This document shows positions 51,800 to 60,605 of a stretch of 64,000 nucleotides of DNA, piece by piece. The notes below the pieces were generated by a model. The model did no database searches, had not been told where the DNA came from, and worked only from the letters and a program-made list of their open reading frames with translations. This stretch comes from Salinibaculum rarum (GTDB lineage Archaea > Halobacteriota > Halobacteria > Halobacteriales > Haloarculaceae): the NCBI RefSeq assembly GCF_030505615.1, contig NZ_CP129994.1, forward strand, positions 186,001 through 250,000, read 5' to 3'. A program made the translations under genes and the position numbers. Numbering within the stretch: the stretch's first letter is position 1; every line of letters starts with the position of its first letter.

Positions 51800-52709
51800 C
51801 AGTATCACTCGCAGACTGCGCGAAACTCGAAAACGTTTCTTGTGTTTCCGACACGGACTCCGCAGTCGTGTCTATGTGATCCGGTGTTGGGACATTCAGT
51901 TTCTCCCAGTTCGCTTCGATTTCATCGTCATCCGTGATGCTAGGCGCGAGCATGCGGGCAACGTCCGTCATCTCAGCTCCGATGTAGTGACTCGTCACCG
52001 TCGCCACTTCATCACCAGTTGCCGGCCCGACGTACACCGGTTTCCGAGACGTGCCAGCGATTTCACCGCTGTTCGCGTGCTGTTGCACCGTCGATGCGTC
52101 AACTGAATCGAGCAGGCCAGGATCATCACGCAGCGCCTTGATGAGCGGTTTCGAGAAGCCGAGCCCGAACCCGTGAGCGTATGCGTCCCACCCGACGCTC
52201 TCACGGAACGAGTAGATGTGTTCCAACTGTTGTTCTGGTGTCGCCGCTTTCAGCCCGCCCAGTGCGAAATGCCGACGTCGCGCTTGTCGTGGGTATTCCT
52301 CGATGAGATGTTTGTAGTGCTCCGGGTACGGCGGCTGGAGCGGCACTAGGACCGTTGCGTTCAAATCTCGTTCTTCGACGCTATCAAGGAACGAGGCGAC
52401 GCGTTCTGCGGTCGTTGTGATTGCTTCTTCAGACGATGTGTCACCGTCACGGACCTCGTCGTTCGGGATGATGTAGTCCGGGTCACGTTCTTCGGCCCAC
52501 CGAAGCAAGTCCTCGTTCGTGATGTCGTCGTCGAGTCCGCTGTCGAGAATGTACTTCGTTGATTTTCGACGCACAGACGGCGTTGTGTCTCCTTGCCGGG
52601 CAGGCTGAAGGCGATACGGCCAGTAGATCCGCCCGTTTCCGCCGGCGAGATACAGGTCAACGACGGCGTGCCGAGCGACACGGAGTGCTTGTTTGATGGC
52701 TTCAGTCAT
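51792..52709 (-). CDS. tRNA-guanine transglycosylase superfamily protein (DpdA-like)
   Basis: 305 residues. The segment KYILDSGLDDDITNEDLLRW (D56), PDYIIPNDEV, ATVLVPLQPPYPEHYKHLIE, FALGGLKAATPEQQL, AYAHGFGLGFSKPLI and LLDSVDASTVQQHANSG (D201/D204) follows the order of TIM-barrel TGT enzymes: general acid/base Asp, substrate loop, GG loop and nucleophilic Asp. The length and the DSxDxST form fit DpdA, which swaps guanine in DNA for a 7-deazaguanine base and occurs in some haloarchaeal viruses, rather than the longer tRNA enzymes. No precursor-synthesis genes are in the window. Homology is inferred from motifs only. Confidence 0.7.
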   Translation of the reverse strand: MTEAIKQALRVARHAVVDLYLAGGNGRIYWPYRLQPARQGDTTPSVRRKSTKYILDSGLDDDITNEDLLRWAEERDPDYIIPNDEVRDGDTSSEEAITTTAERVASFLDSVEERDLNATVLVPLQPPYPEHYKHLIEEYPRQARRRHFALGGLKAATPEQQLEHIYSFRESVGWDAYAHGFGLGFSKPLIKALRDDPGLLDSVDASTVQQHANSGEIAGTSRKPVYVGPATGDEVATVTSHYIGAEMTDVARMLAPSITDDDEIEANWEKLNVPTPDHIDTTAESVSETQETFSSFAQSASDTDD

Positions 52710-52759
52710 AGTTTCCTACGTGGGTGGGAATGTGGCCGCTACGCGGTCTGGGCACCGCG

Positions 52760-52796
52760 GCGCGCCGAGTCCACTCACTGCTCTTACTCGGCGCGC
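52760..52796 (-). promoter_or_regulatory. Leader stem-loop of the DpdA-like operon
   Basis: Perfect 11-bp arms (52760-52770, 52786-52796), 15-nt loop ending GAGTGG in mRNA sense; 50 nt before the ATG, which has the AAACTATG context. Confidence 0.75.
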
Positions 52797-52890
52797 TCGC
52801 GCCTGTCACGCGGATCGGTTCACACCATCTCAGGAAGCCAACGGCAAAGAAAAACCGGAAATTTGTCGGCCACCAAATCAGCGCGATGTT

Positions 52891-53301
52891 TTATTCGATT
52901 TCAGTCAGGATGTCAGCTGCATCCGGCCCGTCACGGACTGGCCCAGCGTAAATATGCCACCCACCTTCGAACGATCCACTTGTGCAGTCTCGCACTTCGT
53001 AATGCCGATGTGGAAGATAATTGGCGATGTACTCGGCTACAGCTTCAATTTCTTGAGACTCGGGAATCGTATTCACGCGGACATATTCGTCGCCGTCAAT
53101 GGTGATGTGGCTGTTTTCATCTTCTACGAGTGGCTCATCGCGTTTGTCGAGGAGTTCTGTGAACAATTCGAACCCGTGGTTACTAATCGCCGTACTCTGT
53201 GTGCCGCCTTCCACGGGTTGTATTTGGATCTTCCAGTCGTGTTCCGGATTGTTTCGCCAGAACTTGATGTCCCCGACGAAGTAATATTCTTTCTGAGCCA
53301 T
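52891..53301 (-). CDS. Unrecognised protein, second gene of a two-gene unit
   Basis: 136 residues, starting MAQKEYYFVGDIKFWRNNPE, with alternating strands (ENSHITIDGDEYVRVNTIPE) and two Cys-free halves; only one Cys overall. The start lies five nt after the stop of the 440-residue gene, so co-translation is likely. No family recognised. Confidence 0.7.
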   Translation of the reverse strand: MAQKEYYFVGDIKFWRNNPEHDWKIQIQPVEGGTQSTAISNHGFELFTELLDKRDEPLVEDENSHITIDGDEYVRVNTIPESQEIEAVAEYIANYLPHRHYEVRDCTSGSFEGGWHIYAGPVRDGPDAADILTEIE

Positions 53302-53306
53302 CTTAC

Positions 53307-54629
53307 TTAGTTGTCGATAGTTCCGAGGTCGATTGTCTCACCAGTTTTGGGAAGATCGGCGATTTTCGTGGTTCCAGACTGCATTTTCATCCATGTTTGT
53401 ATTCTTGGGAACGCTGCGTCGAATCTGTCACGAGTACGGTCACCGTAGGGTTCTTCAGTGAATTTCAGTTGGAGAAGTAATTGGTCTGGTCCGATGGACT
53501 CGGTGTCTTCAGCTATCGGCGTGTAGTCAGGCAGGTCACTCCGGGCACGTGGCGAGCGGAGTGACGCTGATCCCGACCATGTTACTTTAAGTGTATGCTC
53601 GGAGAGCTCACTGTTCGGATTTGTGTTTCGGTATTGCACCCAGGAATCGTGCGTTTTTCGCTCGTTGCGTTCCCAGTCCCCGATAGTGTCTGGGAGCTCA
53701 ACATCGGTTGTGAGATCGTACGGGCGTTGGTAGTTGCTTGCTGGGAGGGTTTCCATCGCTTTGAGCGCCCAGTCAAGGATTCGCGTCGTGCGAACGACCT
53801 CTTGAGGCACGTCAATTTCGTACAGTGTGTCATCGACGTTGTCCTCACAGACGGCGCCGTTCTCAGGTACCGACAAGTACCAACACGAGTACGTACTCCG
53901 CCATTTCGCACGGATCTCCGTTCCAGTTGGTGCTTCCCACACAATTTCGTCGTAGACGTTCGTTACATCAGTGAGATTCAGCGAGTCATCCTCACGGAAG
54001 TCGTAGGCTTCCGCCGTCACCAGCGACCACCCGTTTACACCTTTTGGGATGTCGATGTCACATTGAGATTCCGTGTATCGGTCTCGGTACTTGTCGAGGT
54101 CGCTACGTTCGACGACCGTGAAGGCATCTGGGTCTTTCAGCGACACGGAGTCAGAGTCGCCCGATGTGTTCGAATACGTTGGCTGTCGTTTCGAACGGGC
54201 CATACTCTCGTAGAGGGAGTACACGCGCTGTTCTCGCTCAACGCGTTTATTCGAACTCCCCCACGTTTTCGCAGTCGTCTCGTACTGAATGGTGTCCCCA
54301 ACGCGAACAACCTCACCGAATGGAGTGAGAACACTCAGTGTCTCACCATTCACCTCTTCGAGCACGGTCACGGACGGTGTGTCACTCCGTCGGACCTCAG
54401 TCCGGTCGAACCCACTCCAGTCTAGTGCCTCTGCGATCGCGGTTTGTGTTCGTCCGGAGAACAGGTTAGTGATGATGTCGCGCTGCTCCCAGAGTGCTTT
54501 TCGGAGTGACTTCCGAGTGAAGATCCCCGCGTCGTGCAAGACAGTCTGGTTGTCTTGCGTAATTCCGGGGTATTCTGTGAGGTCGTGCTGTTGGGCGCCG
54601 TGAAATTCTGAAATACCAGTTTGGGACAT
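53307..54629 (-). CDS. HhH-like protein with N-terminal PIP-like peptide
   Basis: 440 residues. The N-terminus MSQTGISEFHG is a good match to a PCNA-interacting peptide (Q-T-G-I-S-E-F-H). Residues about 15-75 (LTEYPGITQDNQTVLHDAGI, then DIITNLFSGRTQTAIAEAL) have helix-hairpin-helix-like spacing, comparable with the N-terminus of the protein at 45004. The rest is a large beta-rich acidic domain with an aromatic stretch (WRSTYSCWYLSVPENG) that I cannot place. A clamp-associated DNA-binding factor is the best guess. First gene of a unit with 52891. Confidence 0.7.
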   Translation of the reverse strand: MSQTGISEFHGAQQHDLTEYPGITQDNQTVLHDAGIFTRKSLRKALWEQRDIITNLFSGRTQTAIAEALDWSGFDRTEVRRSDTPSVTVLEEVNGETLSVLTPFGEVVRVGDTIQYETTAKTWGSSNKRVEREQRVYSLYESMARSKRQPTYSNTSGDSDSVSLKDPDAFTVVERSDLDKYRDRYTESQCDIDIPKGVNGWSLVTAEAYDFREDDSLNLTDVTNVYDEIVWEAPTGTEIRAKWRSTYSCWYLSVPENGAVCEDNVDDTLYEIDVPQEVVRTTRILDWALKAMETLPASNYQRPYDLTTDVELPDTIGDWERNERKTHDSWVQYRNTNPNSELSEHTLKVTWSGSASLRSPRARSDLPDYTPIAEDTESIGPDQLLLQLKFTEEPYGDRTRDRFDAAFPRIQTWMKMQSGTTKIADLPKTGETIDLGTIDN

Positions 54630-54690
54630 AGCTGTAGTTGAGCGGTGAATTACCCGTGAATGGGGAAGACACGGGACCTAAGACGGTCAC

Positions 54691-54722
54691 GCGCCGAAGT
54701 CACTACCAACTTCCTTCGGCGC
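54691..54722 (-). promoter_or_regulatory. Leader stem-loop of the 54629-52891 unit
   Basis: Perfect 9-bp arms (54691-54699, 54714-54722), 14-nt loop; 61 nt before the ATG. Confidence 0.7.
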
Positions 54723-54757
54723 TGAGCACTGCTGAATACTCACTGGGAAATCTCGTT

Positions 54758-55438
54758 TCAGGAGGTGACTTGATCAACGGACTCGGCGTTGCTGGGCAAA
54801 TCGTCGTAGATGCTTGGGTATTCGTCAGCAATCCAATCCTCGAGAACACGGAGAACAGGCGACACAGTTAGAGTGCTCTCATTTTCGAGACCTATTGAGT
54901 CGAATGCTGGTACTGGTTCAACACCGAGGAAGTGCTGCGGCCCGAACTCATCATATCCAAATCCATCAGTATCGATAGACGAGTCTGTGTTTGCGTATGT
55001 ATTGACCTCGTGTACGAGACTCATCACGTCTGCTGTCTGATGTTCGGTCTCCCCAGCTTCAAACTGCGCATACAGTGTCTCAATCGCATCTGTTACATCA
55101 ATCGCGCGTCTGACTACATCTCGTCGTTCGCGCACTGAGGAACGAATATCGTGAGAGACAGCACTTTGGGCAATGTGCCGCATTGACCCGCCGATTGGAG
55201 TTTCACCGACGGCATTCTGGAACCAGTTTCCGAGGGAAAACGCGGTTGTGTCAGCAACCTCAACAACGCTTGTTGGTGCGAACCCAGCAAGTGTGCCATT
55301 TTGGAATGATTCAGCGACACGTTGGTTCGCAAGTTTCGGGAAGGCATCTGGTTCTCGGTGCTTGAGCATCGTCTCGATGATGTCAGTCACGGCGCGGTGC
55401 TTGAAAGTCTCGTAAACAGACGGAGTAATCTCAGTCAT
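54758..55438 (-). CDS. Element-specific protein, paralogue of the gene at 56939
   Basis: 226 residues from the ATG at 55438; the frame upstream reads through a stem-loop. Mostly helical and acidic. It shares a scattered but collinear pattern with the product of 56939-57604: start M-x-EI-x4-Y, a P-x2-F near residue 33, then WF, IAxxAVxxDI and a later GVE segment, ending in a W helix. The two are probable paralogues. No cellular homologue recognised. Single-gene unit. Confidence 0.7.
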   Translation of the reverse strand: MTEITPSVYETFKHRAVTDIIETMLKHREPDAFPKLANQRVAESFQNGTLAGFAPTSVVEVADTTAFSLGNWFQNAVGETPIGGSMRHIAQSAVSHDIRSSVRERRDVVRRAIDVTDAIETLYAQFEAGETEHQTADVMSLVHEVNTYANTDSSIDTDGFGYDEFGPQHFLGVEPVPAFDSIGLENESTLTVSPVLRVLEDWIADEYPSIYDDLPSNAESVDQVTS

Positions 55439-55521
55439 TATCGTGTTGGTTGGTCGTGTTGGTTGAGTATGTTTGTTGGACGTGTCTGATGCAATGCTGT
55501 TGTGAAGAACAGGGCTACGCC

Positions 55522-55565
55522 CGTGGTGCGGGCGTGCAGTCCAGTATCCTGGCGCCCGCACCACG
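55522..55565 (-). promoter_or_regulatory. Leader stem-loop of the gene at 54758
   Basis: Perfect 13-bp arms (55522-55534, 55553-55565), 18-nt loop ending CTGCA in mRNA sense; 83 nt before the ATG. Confidence 0.75.
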
Positions 55566-55585
55566 CCATACTGGTTCCAACGCTG

Positions 55586-55927
55586 CTAGTAGTCTTCAAA
55601 TTCGAATTTGTACCCAGTCTCTTCTTCGATTTGATCAATTACTTTCGACGTTGAAATCGTGTCTTGACCGTTAGCGTTGAGATCCCGAAGCCACTGCTCA
55701 ACGTTTTTGAGATCATCTTGCAGTTCTTGTTCAGCGTCTACATCCGCTTCGAACCCTTCCGGATGTTGCTGATACAGGTCTTCTGCGTGTGCCTCCAGTT
55801 CGAGGAGATAGCCAAACTGGTGGGACTGAAGTGATTCTACGAATTGAATCGCGTTCTTCAATTCGACGCGATCCCGCAGCATGTTGAACACCTGGTCGGC
55901 GTCACGGCGAGAATATTGGAGTGGCAT
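55586..55927 (-). CDS. Small acidic helical protein
   Basis: 113 residues, nearly all helical, with heptad-like stretches (AIQFVESLQSHQFGYLLELE, then DLYQQHPEGF). Likely a coiled-coil or helical bundle. The start has the TAACTATG context although it lies inside an operon, two nt after the stop of the preceding gene. No family recognised. Confidence 0.7.
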   Translation of the reverse strand: MPLQYSRRDADQVFNMLRDRVELKNAIQFVESLQSHQFGYLLELEAHAEDLYQQHPEGFEADVDAEQELQDDLKNVEQWLRDLNANGQDTISTSKVIDQIEEETGYKFEFEDY

Positions 55928-55929
55928 AG

Positions 55930-56178
55930 TTACCTCCCAGAGAAAGTGACTTTGTCAGGGTTGATCGAGAGGTTGTCTTCCACCCTGGAATACCCGTTCG
56001 ATAGCATGTAGTTGAACACGTCCTCCCAGTCTGTGGCCGCTGTCGGCTCAACACTCCTCACGACAACGGTATACCCGTGTGGGTCCTCAACCTCCGTTTC
56101 GAACTTCTCACTATGAATATCGTTTGACGCACCGATACCAGCGGAAATCGCACCTGCTTCTGGAACATCAGGACTCAT
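55930..56178 (-). CDS. Small protein, function unknown
   Basis: 82 residues with a beta-strand core (GYTVVVRSVEPTAATDWEDV) and NYMLSNGYSRVEDNL. No motif recognised. It starts 12 nt after the upstream stop and ends two nt before the next start, so it is tightly packed in the 56846-55586 operon. Confidence 0.65.
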   Translation of the reverse strand: MSPDVPEAGAISAGIGASNDIHSEKFETEVEDPHGYTVVVRSVEPTAATDWEDVFNYMLSNGYSRVEDNLSINPDKVTFSGR

Positions 56179-56190
56179 GAATTGTCGTTG

Positions 56191-56499
56191 TTAGTAATCG
56201 ATTTGGTCGATAAGGCTCGCCGCAGGGTGCATATACAGCACTTCCCCACACGACTTGCACTTGGCGAACAGCAGTTGGTTCAACCCGTCCAGATCTTGGA
56301 TGGGTGACGCGGCACGATCTTTGTCGTACTTGTCGGCGACTTCTCGACTGGTTTGGATATTCCCAGCAAGATGACGTTCACGGATTGTCGTGTTCCCACA
56401 CTCAGGACAGGGTTCCGAGAGGGCATTCCAGTCATCACGGTTCACCGACTCAATGACCGGCGTTACGTCAACGTCAGGATGGTCAGCAGTGTATCCCAT
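56191..56499 (-). CDS. Zinc-ribbon protein
   Basis: 102 residues. A split zinc ribbon is formed by CPECGNTTIRERHL (about 34-37) and FAKCKSCGEVLYMHP (about 83-86), with 45 residues between the pairs. The knuckles are typical of nucleic-acid-binding or transcription-associated ribbons. Second gene of the 56846 unit. No specific family recognised. Confidence 0.75.
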   Translation of the reverse strand: MGYTADHPDVDVTPVIESVNRDDWNALSEPCPECGNTTIRERHLAGNIQTSREVADKYDKDRAASPIQDLDGLNQLLFAKCKSCGEVLYMHPAASLIDQIDY

Positions 56500-56525
56500 A
56501 TATTCGTGTGTATGCGTGAGGAGAG

Positions 56526-56846
56526 TTAAGTTTCGACGTCAAACCGGTCAAGGATCACGGAGATGTCAGCGTGCAGCGATTCCGGGATTTCAGCAAGCTC
56601 CCCTTCACCGATGACATCTGCCGGCGCTTCGGCATCTGTGACTTTGAAGAGGTCTACAGACATGGCGACATCCATCGAATTCCGGAGCATCACCAGCTCA
56701 CCGAACGATAGGGCATCTCCGTTCAGTATCTCATCGCGGAAGTTGACGCCGAACCCGGCGTCACGAGTCTCTCTCAGAACTCGTTTTTCTGCCTCAGTGA
56801 ACGATACCGTCGTGTTGATCGTCTGTTCGTAGCGGTTGATATCCAT
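56526..56846 (-). CDS. Unrecognised protein, first gene of a four-gene operon
   Basis: 106 residues from the ATG at 56846 (MDINRYEQTINTTVSFTEAE), which follows a strong stem-loop by 27 nt; the frame upstream would read into the stem. Helical with one LSFGELVMLRNSMDVAMSVD segment. Operon partners are small: a zinc ribbon, an 82-residue protein and a helical protein. No function suggested. Confidence 0.65.
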   Translation of the reverse strand: MDINRYEQTINTTVSFTEAEKRVLRETRDAGFGVNFRDEILNGDALSFGELVMLRNSMDVAMSVDLFKVTDAEAPADVIGEGELAEIPESLHADISVILDRFDVET

Positions 56847-56873
56847 GGGTACGCAGTACGTGGGCAACTGCGC

Positions 56874-56916
56874 GTGGCAGCGCCCCTCTATCAGCCATCG
56901 CTGGGGGCGCTGCCAC
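56874..56916 (-). promoter_or_regulatory. Leader stem-loop of the 56846-55586 operon
   Basis: Perfect 13-bp arms (56874-56886, 56904-56916), 17-nt loop ending GATAGA in mRNA sense; 27 nt before the ATG. Confidence 0.75.
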
Positions 56917-56938
56917 AGTACTTACGGTGCAGAGTCAG

Positions 56939-57604
56939 TCAGTTCGTTAGTGATGCTGTGTGTGGACTCTCAGAGGAGGAATCTTCCGTATGATTGCTTG
57001 CAAGAGGAGTGTCTCGCGTATCGGGAGCCCAGCTGGGATGCGTTTCGAACAACCAGTGTTCAACACCAGCAAACTGTTCTGTGAATCCCACACTGTTTGT
57101 GGTCACGCCCTCGAAAACAGGGAATTTTACATTGCCACGAACCATCGCTTCTGAGAGTCCAGTTTCTTCTGGTGAATCGTTCAAGTCACCTTGGATTGTT
57201 ACTTCAGTGCAGACCTCGGTCGGTGTGACATCAGTATCAGCACTAAGCAGACAATCCAGTTGATGAAATACTCGAAGAACGTGAAGCACAGCATCTGTCT
57301 GCTGTGTGAACACGGTTTGGATATCGTTGATGACAGCACCTCTCGCAATCAGTTGAATCCGTTCATGCACTGGGTATGTGTCATCGCTGAACCACGCTGC
57401 GGCGTCAAACCCATCTGTAGCAGCGTGCTTCGTAAGGGCAGATTCCGGGATATCCTCAAACGCAGCATCCCAATTCGAAGTGACACAATCCGAGATAGCT
57501 GACCGGAAGTCAACTGGAGGTTTCTCACCACGAAGATCGTCGAGAATCGAATTGATGAGCCCGCATCGTATCGAGAGATAGTGGTCACGCGGGATTTCCG
57601 GCAT
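56939..57604 (-). CDS. Element-specific protein, paralogue of the gene at 54758
   Basis: 221 residues from the ATG at 57604 (MPEIPRDHYLSIRCGLINSI). It shares the collinear pattern described for 54758: EI near the start, WF about residue 72, LIARGAVINDI, then a GVEHWLFETHPSW helix. The last 25 residues are Ser/Thr-rich. It is the last gene of the long operon that begins at 60455. No known family. Confidence 0.7.
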   Translation of the reverse strand: MPEIPRDHYLSIRCGLINSILDDLRGEKPPVDFRSAISDCVTSNWDAAFEDIPESALTKHAATDGFDAAAWFSDDTYPVHERIQLIARGAVINDIQTVFTQQTDAVLHVLRVFHQLDCLLSADTDVTPTEVCTEVTIQGDLNDSPEETGLSEAMVRGNVKFPVFEGVTTNSVGFTEQFAGVEHWLFETHPSWAPDTRDTPLASNHTEDSSSESPHTASLTN

Positions 57605-57670
57605 CTTATGTAACGCTACGCGATGCCACATTGAAAAATCCCCTCTTGTTGGTAGTGCGATTGTGTTTTG

Positions 57671-58831
57671 CTATATCGAGAGGCGGGGATTCTCTACGTC
57701 AGCCGGATTCTCTGTATCCGGTGTGTCGAATTCGACTTCAGCAACCCGGTCCTTGCAATTCGACCCGTACACCCGAGTCGAAATATAGTCATCGTGCTTG
57801 TCAGGATTCGCGGACAAGAACCACGGCTGCGCCAGCACATGCACGCCAGCACCGTACTTGTCAGGATACAACCCACGCTGAATCCGCTTTTCCCGCAGTG
57901 TATACCCCAACGTCACCTTTTCCTTACTACTGAACGCATATTCACCGACCGTGTGCGACAGATCATCTTCTGTCACCTCGTAGGTGTGCTCTTCATCAGT
58001 GAAGACCGTCTCATAGGTGCTCGACCCAGTGAGTGCTTCAACATCACGCGTCGGATTCGTCGCTCGTTTCAGATGCGTTCCCTTCAACCGGATGAGCTTA
58101 TCCTGATCCGTCGTGAAATACAGTGCATTCGCATCCCGATGGTCAAACTCCGTGATTTCAATGCCGAACTGCTCTTCAAGCACCGGCATCACAACACGCA
58201 GTCCGTCAAGCACTCCGGAATCCTCTTCATTCGTTATTTCAATGCCTGCCACCTCAGACGTGACAAGCGAACTTTCCGGAGCCGACACATCCATTTCAGG
58301 AGCCGCTACAACGGCGTCACCGTGATATTCAACGATAAATCCGAATTTCCCACAGGGTGTTACCGTGAGATCGGCCGCACGGAAGGATTTCTCACCCGTC
58401 GCAAGCACAATCGCTTGCTTGAGACGCGATGCCGTAATCCCCATGCCCCACGTCTCACCAGGTCCACCACCCGATGCACTCGTCGTGAGCTCGACATAGT
58501 GGGGCGCCCACGACTCAATCTCCGAAAACGAACTCGGAGGCTGAATCGACTTTTCACCAACTTCGTCTCGGTATGCTTCGAGCCCACCGACCACGTACCC
58601 GAGAGTCGCCGGTTCAACTGAGATACCTTTGACTGTGGTTTTCTCAGCCGGTTCGACGACAGCCAGAAGGTCTGCGATACGCGTCACGTTGTCTTTCCAG
58701 TCGATACCACGATCAGGGACAGATACAGCGTCCCGAGTAAGATTCTCCAACGCAGGACTGGTTTCAGGCTTGCCGGGATCTCCTGGCGAGGACGATACAT
58801 CTTCGAAATCGTTGAGATGTGTTTCACGCAT
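57671..58831 (-). CDS. Unrecognised 386-residue protein
   Basis: Acidic, mixed alpha/beta. Notable segments: TVKGISVEPATLGYVVGGLE, a Gly-rich SASGGGPGETWGMGITASRL, FIVEYHGDAVVAAPEMDV and ALYFTTDQDKLIRLKGTHLK. The repeated strand-helix pattern superficially recalls a clamp-type fold, but I see no PCNA signature and do not claim it. Third gene of the 60455 operon, 23 nt after the previous stop. Confidence 0.7.
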   Translation of the reverse strand: MRETHLNDFEDVSSSPGDPGKPETSPALENLTRDAVSVPDRGIDWKDNVTRIADLLAVVEPAEKTTVKGISVEPATLGYVVGGLEAYRDEVGEKSIQPPSSFSEIESWAPHYVELTTSASGGGPGETWGMGITASRLKQAIVLATGEKSFRAADLTVTPCGKFGFIVEYHGDAVVAAPEMDVSAPESSLVTSEVAGIEITNEEDSGVLDGLRVVMPVLEEQFGIEITEFDHRDANALYFTTDQDKLIRLKGTHLKRATNPTRDVEALTGSSTYETVFTDEEHTYEVTEDDLSHTVGEYAFSSKEKVTLGYTLREKRIQRGLYPDKYGAGVHVLAQPWFLSANPDKHDDYISTRVYGSNCKDRVAEVEFDTPDTENPADVENPRLSI

Positions 58832-58854
58832 AATTATTCAATCCAATCCAGTAG

Positions 58855-59415
58855 TTAGTGGTTCAGGTCAGCCTCGATGTGCACATCGTTAATACCACCG
58901 CGTGGCCCCAGCTTGAACGCAAGCTCCCACTTCGTGAAATTCACGTGGTGCCCGTCGACGTGCCGACGCCACTTCGGCGTATCACGAATTTCACTCAGTC
59001 GTTTTTGAATGTCATCTGGAACCGTTGCGCCACGAGATGCATGCGATCGAATCACACCACTGTTCCGCATATTCACCTCGAAACGCACAGTGTCATACCG
59101 ATATTTGTCATCGGCCGTTCCAATACGATCCTGATGCTGCTCGAGATACGCATCTCGCGTTACAGTGTATCGCGTTGGCCCACGGCCACCGGTATTTTTC
59201 GATACGCCATCTGGTAAAGCCCGCCGTGGAATATCACCCGTTCCGAACTCATCACGGTCAAGATCGAATAGGCGAATTACCGCTCCACGACTGAGTGTAG
59301 GTTTCTTCGCCCATCGCGGCACGTCACCGTCTTTGAGATCGGTCACGTATCCGTAGAGTGGGCGAACGACTCGATCACTACCGAAGAATTCGTAGGTATG
59401 ATGTTGGTGTCCCAT
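58855..59415 (-). CDS. Unrecognised basic-patch protein
   Basis: 186 residues with more Arg and His than its neighbours (MGHQHHTYEFFGSDRVVRPL; later PKWRRHVDGHHVNFTKWELA), which could give a nucleic-acid or phosphate-binding face. Begins 11 nt after the upstream stop. No family recognised. Confidence 0.7.
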   Translation of the reverse strand: MGHQHHTYEFFGSDRVVRPLYGYVTDLKDGDVPRWAKKPTLSRGAVIRLFDLDRDEFGTGDIPRRALPDGVSKNTGGRGPTRYTVTRDAYLEQHQDRIGTADDKYRYDTVRFEVNMRNSGVIRSHASRGATVPDDIQKRLSEIRDTPKWRRHVDGHHVNFTKWELAFKLGPRGGINDVHIEADLNH

Positions 59416-59426
59416 GATTCGCTGTG

Positions 59427-60455
59427 TTACCGGTGGTAGTACCGCTTGTCTCCGATTTCTGCACGCATCAACCGGGAGAGGTCACGAAGCGCAACTGCGA
59501 ACGACTCTCGCATCTTGGACCGGCCATGCTGCTCAACGTATTCACCGTTGACTGTCGCGCTGAGTTTGAATACCGATCCGCGCTTCGCATCACTAATCTC
59601 CCGGATTTTGAATTTCTCACCGGCATCTGGATGCCGGACAATGATTTCCCGTGTTGCTGGCATTTCCGCGCGCACATCGAACCCACGAGACTCCCATGAT
59701 TCCATCCAGGAAAACGCCGACAACAGCTCGGTATCACCCTCACACTCATTTTCGTCGTCACTGCTATCGACGAAATTGTCCGCAAGCGTCACAGGGTCAT
59801 CGTATACTTCCTCAATGGTTTCGAGACGGTCTCCGATCGGGTCTTCCGCATCCAGATCAGTGGCTTCCGCGACGAGCTCTGACTTCTGGACAGTGCGATT
59901 CGCCAGTTCGTGATCTGGATGCTGTTCCCGACAGTACGCCACAGCGAGTTTCTCATTCATCGCCGGCGGAATCAATGGATCAATCGTGTTTGCAGCATTC
60001 ATTACGTCAAGAGCGACATCAAGAGCAGCCTCTCGTGAGGGTAACTCTTCACTGAGCGTTGTGGCCGACAGAAGCGATTGCGTCCCGTCGGGACTCCCCG
60101 ATTTCCACGGGAAGGACGACTTCGTCGTTGATTCCTTATAGAGATGATGCGTTCGGCGTACTTGCCAGTGCTCAGAGGTCGCAGTGGTGATGCTGACCGT
60201 TGTCCCGACACAGGGGTAATCACCGAGCTCGCCAACTCCCCAGATACGTCGCCATGTGGTAGTCTGCGGATTGGGAACCTCCCGGTGTTCGAACTCCCCG
60301 ATTTCCACGGGGACTTCCATTGATTTTTCGTCTCCAGTTGCGGTTTCACGACTCACAGCGGCCTCCACGTGGGACGCGGATTCACTACCAGGTGTTGGTG
60401 CAACCGTGTCCGGCGTGGAACTTGGATCGATGTTTGAAAGATTGCTCTGTTGCAT
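59427..60455 (-). CDS. Unrecognised protein, first gene of a four-gene operon
   Basis: 342 residues. The first 50 are low-complexity, then a beta-rich domain with TWRRIWGVGELGDYPCVGTT and a helical middle. The C-terminal part (EIIVRHPDAGEKFKIREISD, then FAVALRDLSRLMRAEIG) looks like a compact alpha/beta domain. AAACTATG start context behind a stem-loop. A 19-nt direct repeat lies inside the gene (60093-60111 and 60293-60311) in different frames. No function assigned. Confidence 0.7.
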   Translation of the reverse strand: MQQSNLSNIDPSSTPDTVAPTPGSESASHVEAAVSRETATGDEKSMEVPVEIGEFEHREVPNPQTTTWRRIWGVGELGDYPCVGTTVSITTATSEHWQVRRTHHLYKESTTKSSFPWKSGSPDGTQSLLSATTLSEELPSREAALDVALDVMNAANTIDPLIPPAMNEKLAVAYCREQHPDHELANRTVQKSELVAEATDLDAEDPIGDRLETIEEVYDDPVTLADNFVDSSDDENECEGDTELLSAFSWMESWESRGFDVRAEMPATREIIVRHPDAGEKFKIREISDAKRGSVFKLSATVNGEYVEQHGRSKMRESFAVALRDLSRLMRAEIGDKRYYHR

Positions 60456-60501
60456 AGTTTGGCGTGGGTGTCACCGTGGTGCGAACCGTGGCCAGATTGG
60501 C

Positions 60502-60541
60502 CGCGGCGGGCACTTCACCTCGCTTGCGCGTGCCCGCCGCG
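60502..60541 (-). promoter_or_regulatory. Leader stem-loop of the 60455-56939 operon
   Basis: Perfect 12-bp arms (60502-60513, 60530-60541), 16-nt loop ending GGTGAA in mRNA sense; 46 nt before the ATG. Confidence 0.8.
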
Positions 60542-60605
60542 AACCGATGCGCCTACCACATCATGACGTCGTTGATGAAGCAAGACCGGGAAGAACAGTG
60601 GACAG

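Noticed and set aside
57671..58831. A second PCNA-like clamp
   Set aside because: Strand-helix alternation is suggestive but no PCNA signature, including the C-terminal LAPR-type motif, is present.
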